Of a DNA stretch of 64,000 nucleotides, positions 11,979-26,000 are shown one piece after another (positions within the stretch are counted from its first letter, which is position 1; each line of letters begins with the position of its first letter). This DNA is from Apis mellifera (taxonomy: Eukaryota; Arthropoda; Insecta; Hymenoptera; Apidae). The position numbers and the translations under genes are program-made. The notes below the pieces were generated by a model. It was given only the letters and a program-made list of their open reading frames with translations. It made no database searches and was not told the DNA's origin. The DNA is taken from the NCBI RefSeq assembly GCF_003254395.2, contig NC_037651.1, positions 5,135,001 through 5,199,000 of the forward strand, read 5' to 3'.

Positions 11979-14650
11979 TGTGATAACTGAGCTTCGACGA
12001 ACGGCCGTTGGGGCGCAGCACTAACGCCTATGTGCACTATACACGTCTTTGTCGCTCCCCCTCAAGAGTCTCTATTCTCTTTCTCCTTCTCTTTCCTCTT
12101 CTATCTTCGTCCAGCGATGTCTCACTTTCTTTCCTTCTCCCTCTCTCACTTCTCCGTGCACCCCTCTCCGCGCGTGCCACGGGAGAGGACCGACCACGCG
12201 AGAAATCCTATTTTACCCTCTGACTCGTTCGAATTCTCTCGGTTTCACCGGCGGCGGTGATACGCGACACACGCGTGGGACGCGTTCACGATCGGCGCAC
12301 ACACAGTTGATCGGTGAGAAAGAAAATATCGACGATAGCACGCGTATAAAGCGGACTTCACTACCAGTCTCTTTCTATCTCTTTCTCCTTCTGGCTGTTT
12401 TTCGATTTCCTTGAAATATATTTCTTCACGTTTCCAGGATGATGTTCTAGCTTGATACTAGTCACGATATATTATACGTACAAAGATGTTTACACGGAAC
12501 GTGATGTGTTGCAGAGCTACGAGGTCTCGTGCGTACACTCTCGTAAGGGAAAATCACCGTAGCTGCACGCCGAGAACTCGCCTTCGGACCTCGTTCGACT
12601 GTCCCGGGTGGGGAGCGCGACTCGACGTCGCCAATAGGGAGCAGCACTGCTCGGCGTGTTTCTGATTTCTCTCTTTTCCCCTTAATACCTCTCTCTCTTT
12701 CTCCGTCACGTCCTTCCACCTCTTTTCCACCACCCTTATTATTTGTACAGAAAATTTCAACCGTTGCGTGCGGGCACGCATGCACGAGGATCAACGATAC
12801 GGGATAACGATAAATAATAGGATCAACTTCTATAAAAGTAATATTACAATTTTATTCTTTTAAATACGACAATAACGTGAAAGATACGGCGGCAATCGAA
12901 ACGAAAAGAACCTCCTTTCTCTTCTCAAGTCTCTGTCGAGCACTTGAGAACACCCGGGTTTCCCTCGGCGCCAGATCCTTCTTCTTTTTTTTCCCTCGCT
13001 CTCTCAGAGAGCTTCGTACGAATACATGCGGTTTCCCCGCCGGATGTCCGCGAAGTATAGACTGTATCTCCCCCACCTCTCAGTACTCTTCGTACTCACA
13101 CATCTACGGTAGAACTCTCGGAATACACACGGCTTCTAGCGTACTTCAATCGTCCGCGCGACTATACACGCGAGTCCGTAAGGGTACGTACCCCCTTTTC
13201 GCTCTATTTACTCACGATTGTTTTTGATTCTCGTGTTTGCCAGAACTTGTTGTACGGACGGTTCTCATATAATTGTTTATATACCTTCGAGTCAAGCAGG
13301 AAAATTTCACGCTGAAGCGTCGACAAAATCCCGTTGACGATCTCATCGACGACAAAGATGACGGTGATGATGATGAAGACAACAAGGACAGCGATGAACG
13401 GCCGCTGTCTTTTTCCTTCGCGAGAAATGGCCTCGGTTTAACTCTATCACACGTCCACCTCCGTACGAATCACCACGTTCGATGGCTATGTACGCGCGCC
13501 TGTCTCTGCACGACTCCTCACACTGTGTCTCTCTGTCTGCCTATTTGGTTGAGCGCGTGTGAGTGCGCGCGCGCATACTCACGACCGACCGACCGAGCGA
13601 GCGAAAGAGCGGGCAGAACGAAGCTCGAAGCCTTCACTCGAAAAACGGGAACACACGGAGTGTAGTGCGCGCTTAAGCAAAGACCACGTATAGCCAATCG
13701 TTTGCTCTCACTGTATACTGACTGTAGTGAAACGGCCGACCGACTGAGGGCAGCGCCTTCGCTGCCTTCTGCTCGTCCCCTTTTCCTCTTACCTCTCGGG
13801 ACACTGCACCACCACTAAAGCGCCCGACCCTATCTCCCCTCTACATAGATCCGCTCCCACTCATTCCCTCTCTCTCTCTTTCTCTCTCCTTCTCTAGCCT
13901 TCTATATATCTCTATTTCTCTTTTATTTCTGATCTATTTTTCCTAATACGTAAAACGAAGGAATGGATAATGTGAAATGCATTTTATCATATATAATATT
14001 TCATTGTTGTGAAATTCGTTTTGACGACAAACTGTATTATTTCTCGCGCGACCCCTCTTCGTAGACTCTCACGAGCAGCGGACGCGCTCGATACCTCCTC
14101 GTGAAGGCGCGCACCGTTCGCTCGATCGCGCTGGGTCGTCCGACTGGAAATCGATGCTAAAGCCGGGGTAGAGGCGCGCCAGTGGTGCCGTACCACGGCT
14201 GGCACACACTGTGTGCTCTAACACAACTTCGATACCGTCGTGTGCGCGCTTTACGTGATCACACCGTCACACTCTATACTGAGCAAGGTTAAATGGTGTG
14301 GGTTGACGGCATGTGTACACAGGGCGGAGTTTGTGTGCAACGCGTCACGGCTACGGATATACATGCGCCAGAAGTGGCTCGAATACGCACAAAAGGGCAT
14401 ATGCGGTAAGAAGACTCTTGCAACCCTTGTGGGATACGAACATTTTGAAAAAGTCTACATGCTTTGAACTCCTGAAAGAACGATGATTGGACGATTGTAA
14501 AGTGTAGAGGGGGATAAACGTGTTTTTTTATGCTTGTGGAGGAAAATCACGAGACGGATGCCGGAGCTGTTGCGAAACGAGCGATTTCACAATTTTGTAA
14601 ATGCGACGACATGCGCTGTACTTCCGTGCTTACGAGCTTAAATGATCGTT
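11979..14650. promoter_or_regulatory. CpG-rich promoter-proximal region upstream of the HhH-like gene
   Basis: More than 2.5 kb of strongly CpG-rich DNA lies immediately upstream of the first coding exon at 11978. It has pyrimidine-rich stretches (TCTC repeats near 13866-13920) and CG dinucleotide runs. Several open frames of 70-130 codons on both strands overlap one another and look like products of composition, not genes. The position fits a promoter and 5' UTR region for the minus-strand gene. A first non-coding exon or a divergent transcript cannot be excluded. Confidence 0.4.
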
Positions 14651-15248
14651 TCGCGAATCGGCGGCGAGTTGAAATTTAATTAAGAAAACTATATCATACG
14701 ATTGACATTTTTTAACAATAATATATTATTATAATAATAATTTTTAATATTTTTTAAATCAAACAAAATTTGTAAAATTTAATTAAATTTTTAAATTAGT
14801 GAAATAATTCTTGTCCTCTGTTAATTTTGCATCTCTTTATTTCTTTCTTCCCGTGACCATTGTGCAAAATTATAAGCAGGAAAGTTATGCTTTTTTCTTC
14901 AAAACGTTTTTTGCTATATATACATTTAATATATCGCGTATAAGGGTTTGTTTCTGCTATACGTGTGCATATATGTACATAGACGTAAGAGAACGGACGT
15001 TCTTTGTAATCTAATATACCCTTACACCGTCATACATCCATGCTATGCTATGCGATAGTGTGTTGCCGTGTAATCATTCGCAAGTAAGTGTTAGTCAACG
15101 ATACTGGTGTATTCGTGTATATTCTATATCGTCGGGAGATCTCGCTTCGCTGCCAGTCCATGAGTACCATAGCGAACGGCTCACTACCAATGTCAGCATT
15201 ACTACTACCGATATACCGTATAGCTGTATAGTCAGTCAAGTGTACTGG

Positions 15249-15290
15249 TGGAAAGTGCCGAGCGAGCGCTTGCGCTTCGGTAACTTTCCA
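15249..15290. repeat. 42-bp near-perfect inverted repeat
   Basis: TGGAAAGT at 15249-15256 pairs with ACTTTCCA at 15283-15290. The inner CCGAGCGAGCGC and GCGCTTCGG arms continue the pairing with small bulges. The stem is CG-rich and sits inside a short CpG island. It could form a hairpin as RNA or be a protein-binding palindrome. Function unknown. Confidence 0.4.
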
Positions 15291-15939
15291 TTGTCGTTGT
15301 TTCTGCACGGCAAGAACGAAGAAACTTATAGAGAATCTTTCGAAACTAGGAAATTACAAATTGCTATCCTAACCTCAAAACATCTAAGAAACATACCGTT
15401 TGAACAATTAAATTTTTTTGGACAATATTCTTTTTATTTCGAATTTTCAGAATATATCGTAAAACAAAATATCATTTCAAATTTCAAGATCCGTTTTCTA
15501 TTTCTATTCAAAACTTCTATTTTATTATCTTTCATTTCAAAATGTAACAAAATAAAAATTATTATAGCTTTTAAAATTTTCTTCGTTTCTTTACAATTTT
15601 CATGAGAATTATAAAGATTATAAAAATTAGAATTTTGTTTGTTTAATTTATTTTTAATATTTGATTTTTTTACTTATTGAAATTATTATTATTAAGCATA
15701 TTGTTTCAAATCCTGTAATAATAAACTATCCACAAATTAAGATTTTAATATTTTAAAATAAAAAATGTGTAATTTTAAAAAATTGTGTTTTTTCAATAAA
15801 ATTGTAAATGTTAAAATATTGTTTGTTTTTATTATTAAAATATGTTAAAATTAAATTAAAAAACTGATTGTTTCTATCCTTCTATCTCTAATCGTATGTG
15901 AAAATTTACTGTTTACATGATTTTAAATACCCATGGGAT

Positions 15940-16400
15940 GAGGAGAATCTCGTAATTAATACGCGGGGGAATATTCGGTGGTGAGAAACGACCGATTATT
16001 GGAACTCAACCCCGTAGGCCTAGAATGAGTTGTGGGTAATGTTACGGGGAGACAGATCGAGGAGAGAAAGGCCGGTTTTCTTCTGAAGCGCGTTTTAGCA
16101 AGCAGCAGATCCAGGCAGTCAGCCATAAGCCCCGCATCATGGCCGTCGACTCACCGTTATGTGCCGAGCATCGGTGAAGCCCTCGTGCCCCCTATACAAA
16201 AGAGAGAGGCCCGACCCCCTCTGTCCCTCGGGCGCTTGAAATTCAACCCCGGCACTGTCGGTCGGTGCAGGGTTGCCAGATCATATTGCGAACGCGACGT
16301 TGCAGCGCGCCGTTATCGATGCTTACCGCACACCCGGACAATCACCTAACCTCAAATTCAGCTGTAGAACGAGTGTAGCTCACTTCTGTTATCAACAACG
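15940..16400. other. Isolated CpG-rich island, no supported gene
   Basis: This is a sharply bounded GC- and CpG-rich block in AT-rich flanks. A 105-codon open frame (16032-16349) crosses it, but the residues look random and no splice or polyadenylation context supports it. It may be a promoter of an unannotated non-coding transcript or a distal element. Confidence 0.3.
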
Positions 16401-19400
16401 TCAAGCTTCAGAATACCCTTGTCTAAATTGAATAAGTGGTTTTCAAAAGCGCCGCGAACTATGTATTTCTAAATATATTTTCTTTTCGTTATTTCTTTCT
16501 TATTTGTTTTTTATTTAATTGAATATTCGTGGTTTACCAATAGCTGTTCCTATTATTAAAATATTTTGTATTATAGTGCGTGAAAATAAAAGAAACGAAT
16601 AAAATAAAACGAAAATTATATTTTATGATAGAATTATAGTATATTTAAAGCTATGCCAAGATTCCATTGCGAATGCATTATTACGGAACATATGTTTCAT
16701 AAATTCTACGCTTTTTGTTGATACTTCTAAAGAGCGAATTGCTAATTATTTGTCGTCAGCAACAGGTCATACTCTCTTTTCTTGTCTATCCGGAAGTCAG
16801 TGCACATATAGAATAATAATATAGTGTCTTGTAGAATAATAAATAACATCATGTACGTAGGATATATTATATGTTATATTTTTATTTTTCATAGAGAATT
16901 TTTCTTCCCAAATTGTATTGTTTAGTAGAATAAATATATTAATTTTACGTATAAGTTATCGAAAAAATAATAATTTGCGATTGTTAAATGTTTAGCAATA
17001 AAATATAATATAAATATAAATGATTTTTCCATGACATTTAAAAATTCCTAAAATTCCATGATATATTTAAGCCTATATGAAATAGGAACAGAATTTTTAT
17101 CCGACAATCATGACTGGCATGAAATTGTGACTAACAAAAGAGAACAATGGAAAAATGATCGGAAGGTGTAGTCATAACTGCATAGCACCGTGTTGCGGCT
17201 CAAAATACGCTTCGTATACGAACTGACTATTGCTTCGTTCGATACGAACACGTGTTCTCGATGCGGCTACTATACGATATTGTCGCAAAATGACATGTGG
17301 GCCACGGTGCGGCAGAATGTGCGCGGACGAAGCATAAGGTCTGACAGTCGAGGGACGGGCATGGAGCTCCGCTTTATCGTGAGCCAATCCGAGAGCTCTG
17401 ACCTTGAGTAACTCTAGAGAGAGAGATATATTTAGCTGTGAGCAGTTCGAGGTGCTGCTAGCTAGCTCTCCCTTACACTCTAAAGTCTCTCTTTAGAGTA
17501 GATACTCGCAGCGGTGGATTATAACGAGGGAGTTTCGTCAAGGGAAACTCCACAGAGTTGTCCTTCTATATCCTTTTGATAGATTAGAGTTCAAAAATTG
17601 TTACAATTACGAAGAGAGAAAGATATTAAAAGTAAAAAGTTTAAAAAAATTGATTTTCTTTTGTATTTTATTCAAAAAAATATTCATAAAATTTTTTAAA
17701 GCGATTGAAATGAATGATATCAAAATTTTTAATCTGTTAAAGAAAATCCTTAAAATGTTATTTATCGACTTTGATGTTAAATAAAAAAACACATTACAAT
17801 TTTCTAATAAAAAATCTTTTTTCAACAAAACAGTTCAAAGTTCCTGTAAAAATTAAAATTCTTTTGAGATAATTTTTTCTATGAATTGTGACAAGTATGG
17901 ATTTCTATTTTTTAAATCTCTTTTTTTTTATTTCTTATATAAATATTTGCAAATGTTTGGTTTTTAATAAAATTAAGAATTTTCTTTTCAAAACAATTTT
18001 AAATATTTTCTAGTCTCTGTAGGCTGTTATTACAGGACTATCTACTTACTAACAAGGATGTTGCGCGTGAGCAACTTTAAGAAGGGCGATGAAAGTAGGT
18101 CTCTGCAATAATGTTCATCATTTTTTCAAATTCCATTTTCTGTTATATCTTTGATTGATATATTGATTCATCTAAAATATAATTTGCAATTTATTCTAAT
18201 GATTTTTTTCCATTTTATTTTATACATTCAAGTTAATATAATTTCAAACTAAAATATGAAATTAAAAATTCTCTGAAATACACGTGGATTTTAAAGTAGT
18301 TTCAAATAATATATTGATTATTACCGATGTTTTGTCGTTTTCAGGGACATTTGATTATTTTGGAATGTTGTATCGTGAACAGCTAGGTGATGATGATGAG
18401 TTTAAAACCAGTTCTCCTTGGATGCTTTGAGGGGCCAAGAGTTTCATGAGATATTCAGGATTATTCGCCCCCGTTTCCGTGAATCTTTGGAGACAATTAG
18501 ACACTTCCAAATTATAGCTTACTTCTGACAACTATCCCCGTTGTTCATCTATGAACTTTCCTGCAATTTGAGAGTAATTAGATGTAAAAAAAAAAGTTAT
18601 ACTGTACATAATGTATTATTTGTTATAAGAAAGATATAAAATATTATCATTGTTACATAAATGTTATAAAAATATAATTTTTTTACGTACTATACTTATT
18701 ATTATGCACTGTAAAACAAAAGTTAAACTATTGAGTGAATTGTTTCATAGTACAATTTGTTCAATAGGTCCGTAATATCATCTTGTGAATTACATCTATT
18801 TGACATCAAAGCATAAATTGAATTGGGAAAATGAAGGATGGATGAACATTGTATTGACTTACAAATTCCATTATATCCTCATATAACATCAATTTCATTA
18901 TACAATTTAAAATGAATATTGTTTGAAACCGACATAATAACTGTGATATCTCATTGCATTTATACTTGTTTACTCCGAACAAAATACATTTATCAGTTAA
19001 TGATACCGCTATACTTTAGATAGCTGATGATTTGCTATCTTAAATCTTACGGAATTTCTTTCAGAATTTTAATTTCACTTTTAACGAATAATTAAAAAAA
19101 AAAAAACAGCCTCTTCTTTTAAAGAGACATGTGTAAAACATGTGTACTTACGAATAAAAAATATGCATAATCCATCCTTTATTTTTTCCAATTCCTCGAA
19201 TCAAACGATAAACGAGATAATACGTAATCGTGGTATTTTCAAAAAAATCACGTATGTACACACGCTTTCCGATTCCTGAATGCAGAGATATCGGCCCGTG
19301 ACATTCGAAAATCCGGCACAACACAAGAGCAACAAGTCCTTCGGTGCAAGATCGATCCATCCGATCGATCAGAGTATGGCGCGTGGCAATGCCACTTCGA

Positions 19401-19487
19401 ATTTCCACGAGATCTATTTACACGGAACACCAATAGTTCGATGCGCAACAGGCGAACCGAGATTTCACTCTCTTACAAGAGAGTACG

Positions 19488-19560
19488 ACACACATATACA
19501 TACATACATACATATATACACACATATATATACATATATATACATACACACATATATAAC
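19488..19560. repeat. (CATA)n/(TA)n microsatellite
   Basis: This is a compound alternating tract of ACATAT, CATACATA and TATATA units. The open frames crossing it (for example YIHTYIHT on the plus strand) come from the repeat. Confidence 0.8.
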
Positions 19561-19966
19561 GAGAGAAAGAGAAAGAGAGAAAGGGGGGTAGGAGTCGGGG
19601 AGCGAGGGAACAGGTTGGAAAAAGAAGTGAGACGGTAGAAACGAGAGTGATAGGGGCGAGAAGAGAGCGAGATAGAAATGCTCCAGGAATGCTAGAACGA
19701 GATGAGATACACAACACGGGAGAGGCCGAGGGAGAGGGAGAATTACAAGAGAGCAAGAACAGGAGATCGACAAGAGAGAGGGATAAAGAGGATATGGGAC
19801 CGAAGAGGAGGCAGAGTGAAAAAGATAGAGAGTGAGAAAGGCTACAAGTCTGTGCGGTATTCCTTTCAGTGTGATTGTCATTCATGCATTGTGAATCAGG
19901 GACTTTATTTTTAGAAGCGACTGAATGAAAGTGGAGTACCCCGTAGTAGTAGTATAATGTCAATGG

Positions 19967-20079
19967 TAGGAGGAGGAAGAAGTAGTGAAGGAGGAGGAGG
20001 AGGAGGAGGAGGAGGTGGAAGAGGTGGAGGAGGAGGAGGAGGAGGAGGAGAACGACGAAGAGGAGGAGAATGAGGAAGA
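19967..20079. repeat. (GGA)n purine triplet repeat
   Basis: This long, slightly interrupted GGA/GAA tract is purine-only on the plus strand. It lies in a larger purine-rich block from about 19560 to 20150. The long minus-strand open frames over it (poly-Leu, poly-Ser or poly-Pro by frame) are repeat artefacts. Confidence 0.8.
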
Positions 20080-23000
20080 GAAGTACGCGATAGAGGGAAG
20101 GGGTGCAAGAGAAAGAAAGACAGCCCATCGACGAGAAAGAGGGCGAGGGAGGGAATGAGGAAGACGTTCCACCGATCTGCGAGTAAATCGTACTACGTCC
20201 TCACACGTGCTTGCTCTCCCTCCTCCCTTTCCCCCCCCTTTTCGCCACTACCACTACGATCACCACCACCCTCAGTCAACGACACAAACTACGGGACACG
20301 CGAACGCAGAAAGCACACGCACGTGCCCACTCGGACGCGGATGTCGTTTACCTATACCCCTATGAATCGGTGACGGAGAATCGGTAGAGATGGAGAGTGG
20401 AACATTGAAAAGCGTGTACAGTTGTTGGAAAGAATCCAGAAGAGATTATAAAGTCAGCTGATTAATATCGATACATTTACATCATGATTTCATTCTAATC
20501 TCTAACAGATTTATATGAAGAATACAAAGCTCTGATATTCTCTATGATAATATGATCTTTTTTTTTAATAATAGTAATATTGTACAAGATTTCTGGATGA
20601 CCTTTCATTAAGAAAACAAATGAATCAATTATAATTGAAATATTCAATTTCACCTTCAATTTATTATTTTACTACAAGAATCCTAATTTTTTCCAATAAT
20701 TATCAATAAAATTCCTCTGAAACTATAGAAATCATGGATTAAAACTCTGAAATCTCTTAGTTTGAAATAAAGATAATTCGATATATTTTATAGTAAACTC
20801 TTTCCAACAAAAACGCCTAACACATGACAGGGTTAAATTTCCAGCCATCCATCCCATACAAATCATAAAAGAAAACAAAACTGTCCTTCCGTAATGTATC
20901 ATTCACTGCGATATATCTCAATGAAAGCTTTCGAAAATTGGGTCTCGCAAGGAGATTCAGAAGATAAAGAGGCAGACGGACGAAATAACTGACGAGGTCA
21001 CGGCTGACGAAAGTGAGACAAGGAGAGAGATGGCCGCGCATACACACACGTATACAGCGTGACGGCGTGCGTAAGCAACGATCCAATAAATAGTAGGATC
21101 ATTGACACCGTCCGCGTGGCTGGGCTTCAACCGACGCGTACTACGATGTTTACAGTTTAATTCGAGATACTCGAAATGTCACGTGCGCACGTTAGGCGTA
21201 CTATTCACGATAAACGTGAGTCTTTCCGCCCGGAGGAGAGGGAACGAGAGCGGGTCTTGAGGGGATAGAAGGGGCAGATGATTTGACAAATTGCTCGTGA
21301 AATGAGTCACTGAGAACGCCTTGCGTTCATTCGTGTATTCTCTTTCGGATGTTTCTCTTCTCTCTCTCCGTAGCTCAGTCGTAATACATACACACACATA
21401 TATATATATATAATATACTCAAGGTCCACCAACAACATTCCCGTTATCTGAATTGGATTATCAAACTGCGTGCAGCCTTGACCCAGGACAAACTCTTATC
21501 TCGTACGTATGTAAACAGAACGGCATGCATTCGATTTGCGTCACATATCCTGCATAGTGTCTCGAACCTGGCCTGTATTGCAATACGTGATGGGATTCGA
21601 TAATGTTCTTCCGTTTCGATGTAACTTGTTTCTCCGAAGAATTTCTAGATGAATGAAATTGGTTGGTGGATTAACAAGAATGTGGTTTCGATATGGGATA
21701 TATTTTCAGAAATTTGTTAAAAGTGATAGAAAAAAGTAAGAATATTATATACCTTCTTCTTGATTTACTTTACTTATATTTCTCCTATTTTTAAATTTAA
21801 AGAAAAATCCTGATTTTTCTGAATTATATTTGATAAATTGGATTAAGATGTATTTAAGATGTAGGAATTGATAGTGAAATGAAAATCCTTGATTCTATAA
21901 AAAAAAAATTAAATAAAAATTAAGCGAATTCTTGTTAAGTTTAATCTTTCTTAGATAAAAAAAAATAACAGTAATAAATGCAACCTGTTTCAAGTAACGT
22001 GTGAATGAGCTAGGGTTAGTTATCGGTATGCATGTAGATAAGAGTTTTCATGAATGGACGCTTATTTTTTTTTTTTCTTGCCATCGTGCTTACGTGAATG
22101 GATGCGATGTTAATTGTCCATGCACTTTTACGAGATGAAACTCGGTTGATCCCAACATGAATAGATGAATATTGAATAGCGTGGTAAAAAAACTAAAAAA
22201 AAAAAAAGAAAGTAACTTAAAAATATTGAGATTATATATAAACTAAAGTGCAATTTAAAAATTTATAAAATTTATTAAATTTAGTAATAATTTAAATATA
22301 ATGATTTATAGAGTTAGTAATTAAATAGCTAAATAAATATTATTGTTGGGTATTCCAATTTAAAAATTGGAACAAAAAGATTCAAAAAATAAAATATTAT
22401 GAAATATTTGTAACGTTATTTTCATGATTGTTTAATCATTATAATTTTATCCTCTTCTTAAACATTTATGCAATCGTTACTTAATTCCATTCAAAACTTT
22501 TTCAAAATCTGAAAACATTGAATATCGATTCTTATTTATAATATAATAACTATATTTATATATATATTTTTAGAAATTTTCCTAGAATAAAAATCGAAAG
22601 CATTTGTAAAATCTATCTAATATACATGATGTAACAGTGATATTAAAATACAAACATTTGTTTCGTTTAAAATAATTTAATTTTTATGATAGTAAAAAAA
22701 AAAATGATTTTAGATTCATGATGATTCATCTGGCTAATATATATATATATTTTTTATATTCAATGCATTCGAATATTTGTTTATGTAAATAAAATATAAA
22801 ATTAGAATAAAAGATTTTTAATCTTTAATATGCTTATTCATCAAAATTTTTATGTAATAATATTCCAATGCAACGATATTAATAAATATAAAAATTTTGA
22901 GGTCAATGTAATATAGGTATTTATTATTTATTTATTTATCAAAATTGAAAAATTCAATTATAACTCGAATCGTTAATTTAATGATTAATGGATAATGATT

Positions 23001-25742
23001 AATAGATAATGTAAAAATATAAGTACAATCTAAACGCAGTGTGGATGAATGTCTGAATCATTGGTTAGAACTCGTTAAGCAAGATTGCAAGATAGTCAAG
23101 AAGCGATGTTTGCTCAGAAGAGAGACTGAAATTGAGATGAGCATAAGATCAAGTTGCATATCTCGTATTCCGGATTCTGATTTCTCTACAAGCGAACAAG
23201 TAAGATTTCAAATAAAATCTCATTGACCACGAGGCGAAATGTTATCTTTTATATACTAGAATTACGCATTTGGGAGAAGTTGGACTGTAGCGATGATAAG
23301 ATAACACGTTCTCGATTGGCTCGTTAATATGTTTCCAATACTTACGAGTTTAATTTAAGTTTGATTTAATAATATTCATTTTAATAATAGAAATAATTAT
23401 TTATTTTTCTTAATAACAAAATGAAATGAATTTCAAAAACAATTTATGTTTATGAATATATTTTTGATTATCTATTTTAAAATGATTGTTTTATCAGCAA
23501 ATTTACTATCATTGAATACAGCAATGAATATAGATGATCTGAATTCATATATTTCAAAATATACTTATCTTTATTTAAATTATTTTTAACTTCAATATTA
23601 AAATATTTCTTTTTCTATAATTCTTATACATAATATTAATTCTTTGTTACATTATTCTAACATTTTAATATTTTATTTATTTTATCATTATTTATAATTA
23701 TTATTTATTATCAAATACTATATTGTTTTTGATAATAATAATTCAATAACAGTGATCAGAGTGAATAACTTTAACTTTTTAACACTCTATCAATTACAGC
23801 AATGATATAAATTACCAATGCAATTAATTACTAAAATATGATCTTTTACCCCTATGTACTCTCCTATTTTGTCCACACTTGGAACACGATCGTTTTCTAT
23901 TTCAATACCAATCTTAACAACGTATTAAAAGCTGGACATCAACTGCGTTATCCGCAGGCGCGTGGAGATGAATTGATTTTTAAAATCGGCTCGCTCGACA
24001 TCTCGACGACTCGTCCGTGAAGATATTGCCTTCATGCTGATCACGAGTCACCAATAACATTCGTCAGCGATAAATCGACGTTGTGCAACCATATCGTTCC
24101 ATGCATCATGAAAACAAATCGCTGACGTTTGACACTGAACTCTTTCGACGACGTGTGTCGACGTGTGTACTATTATCGCGTGTCCTGATGACAGATTCCT
24201 TTGTGATGAACGTCTTCGATTCGCATCGTTATCCAGAACAGCCGAAATGGAATTAACCCCTTGAGGGATGCGGTATTCGGTGCAGCCGCCTGAAAGAATT
24301 CACCGTGAAAAGGGGGTTGAGCAAACAAAGTTAAGTGCAACAAAGGAAACACATGGTGGAGATTCATGAGCATGGTAGCTCTATTAAAAATTTTAATTGC
24401 ATAACAGTGTATTTTCTTTCAAGATTCATAGTTCTATTCATGAAAATAATAAGAAGCTAATATCACTTAAGATTCCTTGTATGTTGTATTTTCTACTTGA
24501 TGCTAATTGATGTTCAAGTTAATATTGAAAATTGAAATATAATTTTAAGATATTTTCTAATAACATTTTCTCGTATATTTCTATTCGATATATACATTTT
24601 CAATCAATAAAAAATTCACGTTTTCAATAATTAAATAGCTTAGTTTCAAAAGAAAGTTTTAATTATATACATTTTATGCAGGCAATTACAATTACGGTCT
24701 TTTAGACTTTTTACATAATACATAATTCTTACACGTCAGTTGACGTCATTTTATGCAATGATGGATGTGAATCATTATCGACACATGCTATAGGTTATTT
24801 CAAATATTACCATTATATTTCATTCACAAATTTCTCAACAAATATATTTTTCCACTTTCAAGAAAGAAATTATATAAGTATATGCTTTAAAGTAATTGAA
24901 AATTTATGGTAGAAACTATATACATATACCAATTATAGATAATTACATAGATAATTTTCTGTCACATTTTAAAAGCTTCATTCATTCAACTTTCTAAATG
25001 CAATAATAAGAGAGTAATAAAAAATATATATTATATAATTAAATCCATGCAATAATATTAATATGTTTAAAATTAAAATGAAATTAAATGCGGTATTGAT
25101 ATATTGATCAAATTTAAAAATAAAAAGGGTCAGGATCAAAAAATAAAAATTTGGTGTTATGAAGCAATTGATGTGATGATAAAATTGAATGATATTGTAT
25201 AAAAAAAATTAACATTAATTGACAAATCGTTGAACGAATGAATTTAAATTATTTTTTTTTACATACAAACTGTAAACTTTATCGTATTCGATTGATCTAC
25301 AGCTATAGATTTGACGAATACTACCTTGGATACTGTCAATCTCGGTCGGTAATTACGAAAGTCAATTTCGCAGGTTCACTCTTCTCTTATCTACCCGACC
25401 TCTTCGAGTGGAAGTCAAGTATATTATCTCTCCTTATTGTTGCGTTTTGCTGCAGCATTGAAGAAAACTAAAGGATTACATTTTGTATGATAATTCAAAA
25501 TGAAATGCATTTAAAAAAATAAATATTTGTAGCAATTATAATCATATAACAAACATTTAAAGAATATAAAAATATTAAGATATACGAAAATATATTCCAC
25601 TTATAACATACATGCAATACAAAATATTGTACATATATATAATTTATATGTATATAATTATTAAAAAAAGATTTGGCATGGAATATTTAATTTCTATATT
25701 ATATCGAAACTTTATCTTGCAATAACAAAAATTCTTCATCAA

Positions 25743-25754
25743 TGCGCATGCGCA
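25743..25754. promoter_or_regulatory. Perfect NRF-1/Ewg-type palindrome
   Basis: TGCGCATGCGCA is a full 12-bp palindrome identical to the consensus known for NRF-1 and its fly counterpart Erect wing. It lies in an otherwise AT-rich stretch about 180 bp before a CpG-rich island (25920-26360). Binding is inference. Confidence 0.35.
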
Positions 25755-25984
25755 CTAAAACTACACTAATTTTTTAAATATTTATCAATATATATAAGAT
25801 TTTATATTTAATTTTCTTTTTTAATCGATTTTTCTTTATAATCTATTGCTATTTCTATAAAATTATTTCTAAAATATATAAAAATATTAAATAAAATAAT
25901 CTGATAACTTTTTGTGATCGTAAATGTTTCACCGTATTACTGTTCCTTCGTAGACTATCATAGTTCTGTGCCAAGCACACGTAA

Positions 25985-26000
25985 GTAAGTACGTACTTAC
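25985..26000. repeat. 16-bp perfect palindrome
   Basis: GTAAGTACGTACTTAC reads the same on both strands. It is embedded in a run of ACGTA-like units at the edge of a CpG-rich island. No function can be assigned. Confidence 0.4.

Noticed and set aside
13273..13665. 130-codon plus-strand open frame with an acidic stretch
   Set aside because: The Asp-rich run comes from GATGATGAT-type repeats and the rest is Arg/Ser/Thr-rich CpG-island composition; overlapping frames on both strands are equally open.
15045..15605. 186-codon plus-strand open frame
   Set aside because: It runs from a CpG island into AT-rich flank, the second half is Phe/Ile/Lys-rich, there are no motifs, and a long hairpin lies inside it. 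Chance is more likely than a gene.
19418..20128. 236-codon minus-strand open frame
   Set aside because: Poly-Leu and poly-Ser stretches come directly from the (GGA)n and purine-rich repeat; other frames give poly-Pro.
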